Below, piece after piece: positions 49,394 to 57,793 of a stretch of 64,000 nt of DNA. The notes under the pieces are model-generated. The model was given only the letters and a program-made list of their open reading frames with translations, did not search any database and was not told the origin of the DNA. A program made the position numbers and the translations under genes. Each line of letters opens with the position of its first letter. Position 1 is the stretch's first letter. Source of the DNA: WRAV01 sp050950205 (GTDB lineage: Bacteria; Bacillota; Clostridia; Oscillospirales; Ruminococcaceae); the NCBI GenBank assembly GCA_050950205.1, contig JBMNHF010000007.1, forward strand, positions 1 through 64,000, written 5' to 3'.

Positions 49394-49438
49394 GGAAGTC
49401 AACTCCTTTGGGGATTGATATTTTTTTAACAACTGGGT

Positions 49439-49456
49439 TTGATAATATATTAACAA
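49439..49456 (-). promoter_or_regulatory. Rex-type operator 1 upstream of adhE
   Basis: TTGATAATATATTAACAA is an 18-bp palindrome with one mismatch, of the TTGTNAA-N4-TTNACAA form bound by the redox repressor Rex. It lies 46 bases before the start codon. Confidence 0.72.
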
Positions 49457-49525
49457 GCCCGAGGAAAATATGCAATATAAATTACTTTCAAGGATATGCC
49501 ACATTCCAATATAATTTTGGATATA

Positions 49526-49543
49526 TTGTTAAATTAATAACAA
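49526..49543 (-). promoter_or_regulatory. Rex-type operator 2 upstream of adhE
   Basis: TTGTTAAATTAATAACAA has perfect 9-bp arms once extended (ATATTGTTA / TAACAATAT, 49523-49546). Together with operator 1 it predicts NADH-responsive control of adhE. Confidence 0.78.
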
Positions 49544-49996
49544 TATTGGGAAAACTTCACCCTTCCAACTCTATTTTAAACTGCGCATCTTAATAAAATA
49601 TCGGTTCGCATCCTCCAACCATACTACTGTCCCCCGAAAGGATCCGTTAAACTTTGTGTTGCAATGCTTTTTCGTTATATTCATTATACCCAGTAAATTC
49701 GACCTCAGTTTGTACACTTTTGCACGGGATCTATCTTAATATTTTTATAGTTTGTTATAATCTTCTATAAAAATTTGAAACGTTTTTCATTGTATGCTAT
49801 AATTTTGTATAGAATGGTTATTATTCACACCTGACACTTCTTCTATCTGAAATGGAGCATTCAATATGTTATTTTATTAACGAGTGGAATAGTTGAACAT
49901 CCATGTAAATTCGAATGCTCTTTCTCGGCTTTTCTGCGTTGCTGAGAAGGAGTTATTTCTTTTCTGAATAGATCATATAAGGAACGGAGGAAAGGC
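49544..49996. other. Intergenic region between adhE and the ATP-grasp gene
   Basis: AT-rich and gene-free, with promoters for both directions. GAGCATTC near 49855 and GAATGCTC near 49914 are inverted repeats 50 bases apart in the leader of the ATP-grasp gene. No known riboswitch is recognised. Confidence 0.4.
49775..49803 (+). promoter_or_regulatory. Sigma-A promoter of the ATP-grasp/opine dehydrogenase operon
   Basis: TTGAAA (49775-49780), 17 bp and TATAAT (49798-49803). The leader would be about 185 bases. Confidence 0.78.
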
Positions 49997-51100
49997 ATGC
50001 AAGGAACAATAAATCGGGCCAGAAGTTGGGAGCGACTTTGCAGGTCGATTTATCAAAAGGTTGATTTGTTTGCGGAAGCAAAAAATGCGCGAAGCGCTTG
50101 CCGGCGTCAGCTGGCCACCCTTAACGGGGGCTTTGGGGGCAGCGGGGAGCTTTTTCGTGCTCAGGTGGTTCCCTTTTGGGAAAAATACAAAATCAAGCCC
50201 CGTAAAATGTGGTACGACCTTTATTGTTATAAGGATGCAAAATATGATCCCCGCTACATACCGGGCGATTTGTATTGGCAAAAAATATACCCTGCGTTTA
50301 ATAACCCGCGTTTTCGCCATGCATACACGGATAAATGCTTCTATCATCAGTTGTTTCCCTATCTCAAGCAGCCTCGCACCATTGTAAGGAATAGCAATCA
50401 CTGCTTTTTCGATGGTGCCGGGAACATCATTAGCTTTGCTCAGGCAAAAGCCCTGCTAGAGGCGGAGCAGAGATTTGTAATCAAGCCTGCCATATACAGC
50501 GGCGAAGGGGTGGATATCTTTTTCTATAAAAAAGGCCAGGACCACATCGATATTCAAGGCTTGATGAAATCCTATGGCTCCAACTATATTGTGCAGGAAG
50601 TTATGGAGCAGCACGAGGTTTTAAAGTCCATTCACCGGGAATCGTTAAACACCATACGGGTAATATCCTTTCTGTTTCGGGGGGAAGTTCATATTTCTTC
50701 GGCTATTCTTCGCATGGGTGTGGCCGGTTCCCGTCTGGATAATGTCTCCGCAGGCGGTCTGGCCTGTCCCATTCTTCCCGACGGAAGGCTTGCAAAAGAG
50801 GCGGTAAACAAACAGTCGCAAAGGGTGACAAGTCACCCTGGGGGAGCTGTGTTTGAGCAGATTGAAGTTCCTTCCTATCAGCGGGTTTTGGAGGCAGTTC
50901 GCAGAGCCCATAAGAACATCCCTCATTTTCGCATCATTGGTTGGGATTTTGCCATCGACCCGGCTGGAGACCCCGTGCTGATCGAATATAACGGTGCCCC
51001 TGCCCTGAATCAGGTAAGCTGCGGGCCACTGTTTGGGGACCTTACAGAGGCTGTATTAAATACCATATTTTTAAATCAATCCGAGTTTGCCAATGAATGA
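49997..51100 (+). CDS. ATP-grasp protein of the sugar-transfer-associated family
   Basis: A 367-residue ATP-grasp ligase-like protein. The N-terminal part (1-120) has the family's YKIKPRKMWYDLYCYK and PRYIPGDLYW. The ATP-grasp core follows, with RFVIKPAIYSGEGVDI (phosphate/ATP Lys), QEVMEQHE, SLNTIRVISF, and metal residues in GWDFAIDPAGDPVLIEYNGAPAL. Family members are often next to capsule or glycan genes and are thought to join an amine or amino acid to a carboxylate, but none is near here. GGAGGAAAGGC precedes the ATG. The next gene is an opine dehydrogenase, 28 bases away. The two likely make one small molecule. Confidence 0.85.
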   Translation: MQGTINRARSWERLCRSIYQKVDLFAEAKNARSACRRQLATLNGGFGGSGELFRAQVVPFWEKYKIKPRKMWYDLYCYKDAKYDPRYIPGDLYWQKIYPAFNNPRFRHAYTDKCFYHQLFPYLKQPRTIVRNSNHCFFDGAGNIISFAQAKALLEAEQRFVIKPAIYSGEGVDIFFYKKGQDHIDIQGLMKSYGSNYIVQEVMEQHEVLKSIHRESLNTIRVISFLFRGEVHISSAILRMGVAGSRLDNVSAGGLACPILPDGRLAKEAVNKQSQRVTSHPGGAVFEQIEVPSYQRVLEAVRRAHKNIPHFRIIGWDFAIDPAGDPVLIEYNGAPALNQVSCGPLFGDLTEAVLNTIFLNQSEFANE

Positions 51101-51128
51101 TCATTAATTTTATAGAAAGGATGATAAA

Positions 51129-52214
51129 ATGAAAATCTCTGTTTTAGGTGCAGGAAATGGCGGTACAGCTGTAGCTGCCGAATTGAGCTTGCGCGGTCAC
51201 GAGGTGGCGCTCATTAAAACATCCCACGCCATGCATGATCAAAACTTCAACTATCTATTGGAGCATGATGGGGTGGTTCGTCTGACCGAAAATGGAAAAA
51301 CAAAAACCGCAAAAATCAAACATATCACCAGAGAGCTTTCCCACCTTAGGGATAGTGAGGTTGTCATTGTTTATATCCAAACCAATTATCACGAAGATCT
51401 GATCAAGCGCATCAAACCCTATCTTCGGGATGGTCAAATACTTCTGTTAAACCCCGGCTACCTCTCCACCGCCTATGTGCTGAAGCATTGCTCCGATATT
51501 GATCTGATTATTTGCGAGGCCCAGAGCTCTTTTGTGGATTGCAGAATTGCGCAGCCCGGAACAATCCGAATTGGTTTTCGCAACGTGCGCAACCCCCTTG
51601 GAATCTATCCCACCAGCCGCATGAAAGAGGGTCAAAAGGTGCTGGATAAGCTTGGTTTTCCTTTTGCTTACCTCCCCTCTGTCATAGAAGCTGCACTTCA
51701 TAACCCGAATCTCATTGTCCATACGGTGGGGGCTATTATGAGCATTCCGCGGATTGAAAAAACCAACGGGGATTACTGTATGTATCACGAGGTTTTTACC
51801 CCCAGTGTTTGGCGTATTCTGGAGGCACTGGACAATGAAAAAATGGATGTGATGGAGCAACTGGGATGTGAGCGCATCTCCTATGTGGAGGCCTGTAAAT
51901 ACCGCAACACACTGGATGATAGCCGCGATGCAAAAGAAGTGTTCTTTTGGTATGCCAATATGCCCACACGGGCAAAGGGGCCTGTTGTAGTGGATTCCAG
52001 ATATATTTCAGAGGATGTGCCTCAGGGGCTTGTACTTCTTGAGAGCTTGGGAGCAAAGCTTCAGGTAGAAACGCCTATTTGTACCGCCTTAATCAATATG
52101 GCTTCCGCCGCTTTAGGCCGGGACCTGCGCTTAAAGGGCAGAACTCTGGAGCGATTGGGAGAAGATATGTTGGAGCGTATTCTACAGGATAAAGATTTGG
52201 CCTTAGCGAGTTAA
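51129..52214 (+). CDS. Opine/octopine dehydrogenase-family protein
   Basis: A 361-residue NAD(P)-dependent dehydrogenase. An N-terminal Rossmann fold begins MKISVLGAGNGGTAVAAEL. The C-terminal octopine/nopaline dehydrogenase domain contains the catalytic His in LIVHTVGAIMS. Such enzymes reductively condense an amino group with an alpha-keto acid to give N-(carboxyalkyl) amino acids. GAAAGGATGATAAA lies before the ATG. It is second in a two-gene operon with the ATP-grasp gene and ends before a strong terminator. No metallophore transporter or nicotianamine-like synthase is adjacent, so a staphylopine-type product is only an analogy. Confidence 0.85.
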   Translation: MKISVLGAGNGGTAVAAELSLRGHEVALIKTSHAMHDQNFNYLLEHDGVVRLTENGKTKTAKIKHITRELSHLRDSEVVIVYIQTNYHEDLIKRIKPYLRDGQILLLNPGYLSTAYVLKHCSDIDLIICEAQSSFVDCRIAQPGTIRIGFRNVRNPLGIYPTSRMKEGQKVLDKLGFPFAYLPSVIEAALHNPNLIVHTVGAIMSIPRIEKTNGDYCMYHEVFTPSVWRILEALDNEKMDVMEQLGCERISYVEACKYRNTLDDSRDAKEVFFWYANMPTRAKGPVVVDSRYISEDVPQGLVLLESLGAKLQVETPICTALINMASAALGRDLRLKGRTLERLGEDMLERILQDKDLALAS

Positions 52215-52266
52215 CAGCTTTTCAAATTCATTGCCAAAATGGCAGTTAATTTTATCATCCATCAAA

Positions 52267-52301
52267 GAAAACATCCCCAGTATGGCCGGGGATGTTTTCT
52301 T
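52267..52301. terminator. Bidirectional terminator between the opine dehydrogenase and threonine aldolase
   Basis: GAAAACATCCCC and GGGGATGTTTTC form a perfect 12-bp stem with a nine-base loop, between convergent genes. Confidence 0.92.
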
Positions 52302-52324
52302 ATTGGATCATCGTATTTTTCTTT

Positions 52325-53350
52325 TTAAAGAAGCGCTATCAATGCCTGCACATCGGCTTGGTCTGTTGCCCAACTTGTTGCAAAGCGAACCACGGTATGG
52401 GTGTCATCCAATTTTCCCCAAAAGCTAAACTGAACGGACTCGCGCAACCGTTCCATTTGGCTGTTTTCCAACACAATGAAGATCTGATTGGTGGGAGAGT
52501 CCAAAAAGAATTGATATCCTTTTGTTTGGAACGCATCTTTTAATTGATTGGCCGATTCAATTGCATTTCGACTGATTTCCAGGTAAAGACCATCGGTGAA
52601 GAGGGTGTCAAATTGCAATCCAAGGAGCCAGCCTTTTGCCAAAAGTGCCCCATGCTGTTTGATTCGTGTGGAAAAATGCTTTGGTGCATTGTTTTTGGTA
52701 AACACAACCGCTTCGCCAAACAGGGCACCGCACTTGGTGCCACCAATATAAAACACATCGGTGTATTTTGCAATATCCTGTAAAGTAAGATCGGATTGGG
52801 GGCAAGCAAGGGCATACCCCAACCGGGCACCGTCCAGATACAAGGGGATGTGATACCCGGCGCAAATCTCATACAGTTCCTTTAGTTCTTCCAGTGTATA
52901 CAAAGTGCCATATTCGGTGGGGTGAGAAATATATACCATCCCGGGAAATACCATATGCTCATGATTGGGATCACTATAAAAAGACGTCAATAGCTCGATT
53001 AAATCTTTGGAAGCCATCTTACCTTCATGAGACGGAACGGTGAGAATCTTATGTCCGGTAAATTCAATGGCTCCCGCTTCGTGGGTTGCAATGTGGCCGC
53101 AGTCAACGGAAACAACCCCTTGGTACTGCGCCGTTAGGGAGTTGATTACAATTTGGTTGGTTTGTGTTCCGCCGGTTAAAAAGTAAACCTCCGCTTCCGG
53201 GCAGTTGCAAGCATCCCGGATTTTCTGCTTTGCGCAGCTGCTATAAGGATCCGTACCGTACCCGGGCATTTTTGTTTTATTTATTTCCCAAAGCTTTTGC
53301 AGAATTTTCTCATGAGCCCCTTCGGAGTAGTCGTTTACAAATGAAAGCAT
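52325..53350 (-). CDS. Low-specificity threonine aldolase (beta-eliminating lyase family)
   Basis: A 341-residue PLP enzyme that cleaves L-threonine or allo-threonine to glycine and acetaldehyde. It has the N-terminal DYSEGAHEKIL block, GGTQTNQI, HEAGAIE, YLDGARLGYAL and the PLP Lys in YIGGTKCGALF. The start at 53350 has GAGGAAATAG upstream. It is convergent with the opine dehydrogenase. Acetaldehyde produced here could feed AdhE, but no shared regulation is visible. Confidence 0.9.
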   Translation of the reverse strand: MLSFVNDYSEGAHEKILQKLWEINKTKMPGYGTDPYSSCAKQKIRDACNCPEAEVYFLTGGTQTNQIVINSLTAQYQGVVSVDCGHIATHEAGAIEFTGHKILTVPSHEGKMASKDLIELLTSFYSDPNHEHMVFPGMVYISHPTEYGTLYTLEELKELYEICAGYHIPLYLDGARLGYALACPQSDLTLQDIAKYTDVFYIGGTKCGALFGEAVVFTKNNAPKHFSTRIKQHGALLAKGWLLGLQFDTLFTDGLYLEISRNAIESANQLKDAFQTKGYQFFLDSPTNQIFIVLENSQMERLRESVQFSFWGKLDDTHTVVRFATSWATDQADVQALIALL

Positions 53351-53497
53351 ATCTATTTCCTCTCCTATTCGGATTTGGCGCTGAATTTCATTATACCAGA
53401 TAACTCTGGAAAAAATCTACCAAACATTTGCGCCCTCATTCTATTCAGTAACACTTCTCCCCTGCCATCGCCCAACCACATTTTATCTCAATAAATC

Positions 53498-53546
53498 AAC
53501 CGGGTACTGAATTCTTCCACTGGGGAGGAAAACAGTACCCGGCTGA
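53498..53546. terminator. Large hairpin between lpd and the threonine aldolase
   Basis: CCGGGTACTG and CAGTACCCGG form a 10-bp stem enclosing TTCTTCC...GGGGAGGAA, which extends the structure. No T-run follows, so termination or transcript-end processing is only likely. Confidence 0.45.
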
Positions 53547-53582
53547 TTGCAAATCTGAGGTGGAACCCGTAGATTTCAACTA

Positions 53583-54965
53583 TTACACTTTGTGAATCGC
53601 TTTTTTATCCGTATCCAGAATACTCTCGTGGATGATCTCTGAAACGGTAGGATGCGCAAATATCATACCTTCCATATCTTCCGCCGTTGCCTCAAACTTT
53701 ATGGCGGTGGCGAAGGGAGATATCATTTCGGTGACATTGGGTCCGGCCAGATGCAGCCCCAGTATGGTGCCATCGGAACGATCGGTCACCACTTTGGAAA
53801 AACCGTCCCGCACACCTTCGATCAGCGACCTGCCGTTTGCTGATACCGGAAATGCCCCCACGTTGACGTCAAATCCCGCCTCTTTGGCCAAAGCCTCGGT
53901 GTATCCCATGGAAGCAAGTTCCGGGCTGGTGTACACGCAGTAGGGTATCACCCGATGATCCAGTTCTTCCTCTGCACCAAAGAGATTGTTCACCACCACC
54001 ATACCCTGATGGGAAGCCACATGGGCCAGCTGCACTCCCCCTGTGACATCGCCAATGGCATAAATGCCGTCCACATTTGTGCGGCACAGGGCATCCACCG
54101 GGATGGCACCGCGGTGATCCAGCGCAATACCCGCTGCCTCTGCAGCCAGCCCGCTTGTAGCAGGTTTTCGGCCGGTGGCCACCAACAGCTTTTCCACCGT
54201 AATGGATTTTTGTGCACCACCCACTGTAAAGCGAATCTCCACATCTTTACCGGAATCCACGACCTCATCGATGGTGCAGGCAAGGTGAAGCTCCACCCCA
54301 TCTTTTTTTAGGGTGCGCTGGATCAAAGCCGATTGATCCCCATCCATTGTACCCAGCAGCTTGGGAAGCAGCTCAAACACCGTAACGCGGGAACCCATGC
54401 GGGCAAATGCCTGAGCCAGTTCGCAGCCAACAACGCCGCCACCTACAATGGCCAAGCTTTCGGGAATGTGGTCCAGTTCCAGCGCATGGTCGGAGTTGAT
54501 AATGGTTTGACCGTTGATTGGTGCAAAGGGCAAAGCGGATGGAGTGCTTCCCGTTGCGATGATCACATTCTCAGCAGATATGGTTGTTTCACCCGTTTGC
54601 GTCTGCACCGCCACCTGATGGCGGGATAAAAACTGCGCCTGGCCGTACAGCACTGTTACCCCTGCCTTGCTCAGCAAAAACTCCACTCCTTGGCGCAGCT
54701 GCTTAATGACGGCATCTTTGCGCGCCATCACCGCCGCAAAATCCAGCTGCGGCGATGCCACTACAATGCCCAGCTGGGCAAAGTCTTTTGTCTGATGAAA
54801 TAGATTTGCACTGTGGAGCAACGTCTTGGTGGGAATGCAACCCCGGTTCAGGCAAGTGCCTCCAAGGGATTCTTTTTCCACCAGTGTAACCTTTGCTCCC
54901 CGCTTTGCCGCTGCAATGGCGGCCGCATAACCGCCCGGTCCTCCCCCAATAATCAGAAGTTCCAT
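53583..54965 (-). CDS. lpdA: Dihydrolipoyl dehydrogenase (E3)
   Basis: A 460-residue flavoprotein reoxidising dihydrolipoamide. It shows the FAD motif GGGPGGYAAA, the redox disulfide GGTCLNRGCIPTK near residues 38-50, the NAD motif GGGVVGCELAQAF, GDVTGGVQLAH, and the C-terminal HPTVSE. AAGGGAGAACGGG precedes the ATG. No lipoyl domain is fused. It lies 22 bases after the sugar kinase in the leftward operon. The divergent operon encodes E1 and E2 but no E3, so this enzyme completes that complex. Confidence 0.94.
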   Translation of the reverse strand: MELLIIGGGPGGYAAAIAAAKRGAKVTLVEKESLGGTCLNRGCIPTKTLLHSANLFHQTKDFAQLGIVVASPQLDFAAVMARKDAVIKQLRQGVEFLLSKAGVTVLYGQAQFLSRHQVAVQTQTGETTISAENVIIATGSTPSALPFAPINGQTIINSDHALELDHIPESLAIVGGGVVGCELAQAFARMGSRVTVFELLPKLLGTMDGDQSALIQRTLKKDGVELHLACTIDEVVDSGKDVEIRFTVGGAQKSITVEKLLVATGRKPATSGLAAEAAGIALDHRGAIPVDALCRTNVDGIYAIGDVTGGVQLAHVASHQGMVVVNNLFGAEEELDHRVIPYCVYTSPELASMGYTEALAKEAGFDVNVGAFPVSANGRSLIEGVRDGFSKVVTDRSDGTILGLHLAGPNVTEMISPFATAIKFEATAEDMEGMIFAHPTVSEIIHESILDTDKKAIHKV

Positions 54966-54987
54966 CCCGTTCTCCCTTTCCGCCCTT

Positions 54988-56529
54988 TTACAGGTGATAT
55001 TTTTTCCGGATATCCTCCATCTGGGAAAAAGCGCCGCTTAAGCTGGCGTACAAGCCTTTGTAGACCTGATAAAGCTCAGAATAAAGGGAATGGTTGCCGG
55101 CATCGGGCAGAAAGGCATTGCGCCGTATTTTAACAACCCGCTCGATCGCCTGCTCAAAGCTCTCAAACAGCCCGACCCCCACACCGGCCACAATGGCATT
55201 TCCAAAGGGAGCGCCTTCCGTTTCCTCCGGCAAGGATATGGGACATCCGGTGACATCCGCAATAATTTGCAGCCAGAGAGGACTTTTTGCCACGCCCCCC
55301 GTAATGACGATTTCATTGATTTCTCCACCCAATTGACGGATTAGCATGATATTGTCAAGGATGCAAAATGCAACGCCCTCCAAGGTGGCGCGGAGCATAT
55401 CATTCTTTGTGGTGGAGGTATCCATGCCGATAAAAACGCCGCGGGCGTTTGCATCGTTGTTGGGGGTAAAATCGCCATCCAGATAGGGCAGGAAGATCAC
55501 ACCCCGGGAACCCGGTGCCGACTGCGCTGCCTGAGCATCCAGGTATACATAGACATCTTTTCCCGTCAACTCGGCCACCGCTGCCTCTGCCTGCCCAAAG
55601 GCATTGCGCATCCATTTATAGCTCAGTCCGGTAGAAGACATGACGGTGATGGCAGAAATAAGTCCCGGTATGCAATGGGGAAAGCACATAATGGTCTCGT
55701 GGCAGATGGGTTGCACCGTATTCACAGCGATGTTGCCCCCCGAACCTGCGGATACATAGCCCTGCCCTGCGCTGATTACGCCGGTGGTGATGGCAACCGG
55801 TGCCGCATCATCTGCACCGCCGAATACCGGTATCCCTTCGGCAAGGCCGGTTTCCTGTGCTGCCTGCTTTGTCACATGGCCCATCACCTCGGTGGAGTCC
55901 ACCAGACGGGGAAACATGCAAGGATCAAACCCCGTTTTTTGAATGATCTCATGGTCCCACTGGCGAGTTTTTGCATTGTACGCAAAATGAAAGGCCGCTT
56001 GTGTGCGGTTAAAGGCCCATTCGCCGGTCAGTTTGTGGTTTGCCCATGTCACTTCGCTGGTGATGACATCCGCCTGCTGGAATACATCGGGGCGGTGTTT
56101 TTTCCACCAGTAGAGCTTTGCAAGGCAGTTGTACATACCGATATGGTTGTAGTTGCGCTCCACCACAAGATCGCCCACCATGGCCCTGAGCTCTTCCAAC
56201 AGCCCGGTATGCCGCATGTCGTTGTAATGAACAGCATTTATTACCGGTGTACCATCATTCTTGGCCAGCAGCGCCACGCCGGTAAATCCGCCAAGGCAGA
56301 TACCCGCCACCTGTGCCGGATCTACCCCTTGTTCAAACCCTCGTTTTAGGATTCGCTTTATGTATTCCCACCACTCGTTGGGATCGTATTCGATATAGTC
56401 CGGATTGTCTGTCTTGACAGGGAAGATTTCCTCTGTCTGGGTTGTGACAATCCGGTCTTTCTTTGCGTCCAGAAAAACCGCCTTAATTGTAGTTGTCCCC
56501 AAGTCAATCCCGATTAGATATCTCTTGTC
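54988..56529 (-). CDS. FGGY-family carbohydrate kinase (xylulokinase-like)
   Basis: A sugar kinase of about 513 residues. It has the N-terminal GIDLGTTTIKAVFLD ATP-binding part, a substrate region with HYNDMR, the FGGY signature-like block ATLEGVAFCILDNIMLI, and GGVAKSPLWLQIIADVTGCPI. I chose ATG 56529 with GGAGG six bases upstream. It likely phosphorylates the free sugar or polyol imported by the ABC system at 63018, for further handling by the epimerase and aldolase. The exact sugar cannot be told from sequence. Confidence 0.88.
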   Translation of the reverse strand, partial: DKRYLIGIDLGTTTIKAVFLDAKKDRIVTTQTEEIFPVKTDNPDYIEYDPNEWWEYIKRILKRGFEQGVDPAQVAGICLGGFTGVALLAKNDGTPVINAVHYNDMRHTGLLEELRAMVGDLVVERNYNHIGMYNCLAKLYWWKKHRPDVFQQADVITSEVTWANHKLTGEWAFNRTQAAFHFAYNAKTRQWDHEIIQKTGFDPCMFPRLVDSTEVMGHVTKQAAQETGLAEGIPVFGGADDAAPVAITTGVISAGQGYVSAGSGGNIAVNTVQPICHETIMCFPHCIPGLISAITVMSSTGLSYKWMRNAFGQAEAAVAELTGKDVYVYLDAQAAQSAPGSRGVIFLPYLDGDFTPNNDANARGVFIGMDTSTTKNDMLRATLEGVAFCILDNIMLIRQLGGEINEIVITGGVAKSPLWLQIIADVTGCPISLPEETEGAPFGNAIVAGVGVGLFESFEQAIERVVKIRRNAFLPDAGNHSLYSELYQVYKGLYASLSGAFSQMEDIRKKYHL

Positions 56530-56626
56530 CATAGCTACCTCCATATACAGTGATCTTATCATCATTGCTTACGGGTGCGCAAAATTTGGAACGCGAAAAA
56601 GATATCCCCCGCCTTCATCCGGTGTT

Positions 56627-57346
56627 TTACTGTTTGCGGGTGCGTGTGATTTGGAAGTCAAACAAATCTGCCACATAATAATCGTGACAATAGTCCAAAG
56701 GCATACCATCCGGTTGCCGGGCGATTTCTTCTACCAACAACAATGAGGTTCCGGGAGAAGTGCGCAGCATTTCGGACAGGAATTCGTCAGCGGTGCAAAG
56801 GCGCAGGCTGGCATCGCAGGTTTCCACATGCCAACCCATGGTATCGCTCAGGGAGTTGGCAATTTCCGCATACAAATTTTCATGATACCCAATCCGGTTC
56901 TTAACCAAAACATTGTGGGTGTAGATGGCAGGCGTACCGTCCAAAGACCGGACACGCTCCACATGAAGCAGACGCTCATCCGGCTCAACCATAAGACGCT
57001 CTGCATATTTGCTCCCGGCCTCGATTTCGGTGATTTTAAAATACTCGGTGTTCAAAACTTCATAGCCGGAAATCAACTCTGCGGCGCTTCCCAAATTAGA
57101 GAGATTGAGGGCATATTTGGTGCGTTTTTTCAGGATAATGGTTCCCGAACCCTGAATCCGCTGGATATATCCCTCGTTTTGCAACTCATCCAGGATATGG
57201 CGTAGCGCGGTGCGACCTACCTCAAGCTGTTTACACAGTTCCAGCTCTGGCATAAGTTTATCGCCTATTTCATACTGGTCGCTGTCTATCATGTTCAGCA
57301 TGATATCCCTGAGTTCTTGGTGTTGAGTTTTTTTCGGCCTAGCCAT
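56627..57346 (-). CDS. GntR-family transcriptional regulator with UTRA domain
   Basis: A 239-residue regulator. The N-terminal winged helix has EIGDKLMPELELCKQLEVGRTALRHILDELQNEGYIQRIQGSGT. The C-terminal UTRA effector domain (residues 85-230) has the HVERVRSLDGTPAIY and PGTSLLLVEEIARQPDGMPLDY blocks. I chose ATG 57346 after GCGAGGCGAGAAG. It heads the leftward operon and faces the rightward one across 447 bases, so it probably controls both in response to a pathway sugar phosphate. A candidate operator is the palindrome at 57628. Confidence 0.9.
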   Translation of the reverse strand: MARPKKTQHQELRDIMLNMIDSDQYEIGDKLMPELELCKQLEVGRTALRHILDELQNEGYIQRIQGSGTIILKKRTKYALNLSNLGSAAELISGYEVLNTEYFKITEIEAGSKYAERLMVEPDERLLHVERVRSLDGTPAIYTHNVLVKNRIGYHENLYAEIANSLSDTMGWHVETCDASLRLCTADEFLSEMLRTSPGTSLLLVEEIARQPDGMPLDYCHDYYVADLFDFQITRTRKQ

Positions 57347-57416
57347 CTTCTCGCCTCGCAAAATAACCATATTTTCCCTCTATCTGCATGATAATAGGAT
57401 AGAGAGTAATATAAAT

Positions 57417-57445
57417 ATATTAAAACAATTTTATAATATTGTCAA
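57417..57445 (-). promoter_or_regulatory. Promoter of the gntR/kinase/lpd operon
   Basis: On the minus strand TTGACA (57445-57440) and TAATAT (57422-57417) are 17 bp apart. Confidence 0.72.
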
Positions 57446-57590
57446 CAAACATTTTAAAATAATAACTTATTCAATTTTACAAACAAATTTAATTGGCTTA
57501 ATTATAAGATTTTTTCTGAAATAAAACAACTTAATAAACAATTCATTAGCGTATTTTATAATCGATATTAAATTATTTATTCTACAACTA

Positions 57591-57619
57591 TTGACAACGT
57601 AAAATAAATATGTTATATT
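57591..57619 (+). promoter_or_regulatory. Promoter of the E1/E2/aldolase operon
   Basis: TTGACA (57591-57596), 17 bp and TATATT (57614-57619). The palindrome at 57628 covers the expected start of transcription. Confidence 0.8.
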
Positions 57620-57627
57620 CGTTCCAA

Positions 57628-57639
57628 ACCAAATTTGGT
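57628..57639 (+). promoter_or_regulatory. Candidate GntR/UTRA operator
   Basis: ACCAAATTTGGT is a perfect 12-bp palindrome eight bases after the -10 box. No second copy was seen at the leftward promoter. Confidence 0.6.
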
Positions 57640-57793
57640 ACAAATATTTTTCATATTGTTTTTTATTAATGTGACAATTTACTACATAGCTTGTCTGATT
57701 TTCGTCGTGGTTAGGCGTAAGGATAAAATTTTATCAGTTGCGCCTTGATGTGTACTCCGGATAAACAAGAATTTGCAAAGGAGATGTGGCCAG

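Larger units (their letters stand above)
57347..57793. other. Divergent control region of the catabolic locus
   Basis: A very AT-rich 447-base gap between the GntR gene and the E1-alpha gene. It contains a promoter for each direction and one perfect palindrome. No small gene is evident. Confidence 0.7.

Noticed and set aside
48121..49504. Separate aldehyde dehydrogenase and alcohol dehydrogenase genes
   Set aside because: The two parts are continuous AdhE sequence joined by conserved linker residues. The apparent stops come from single-base run errors.
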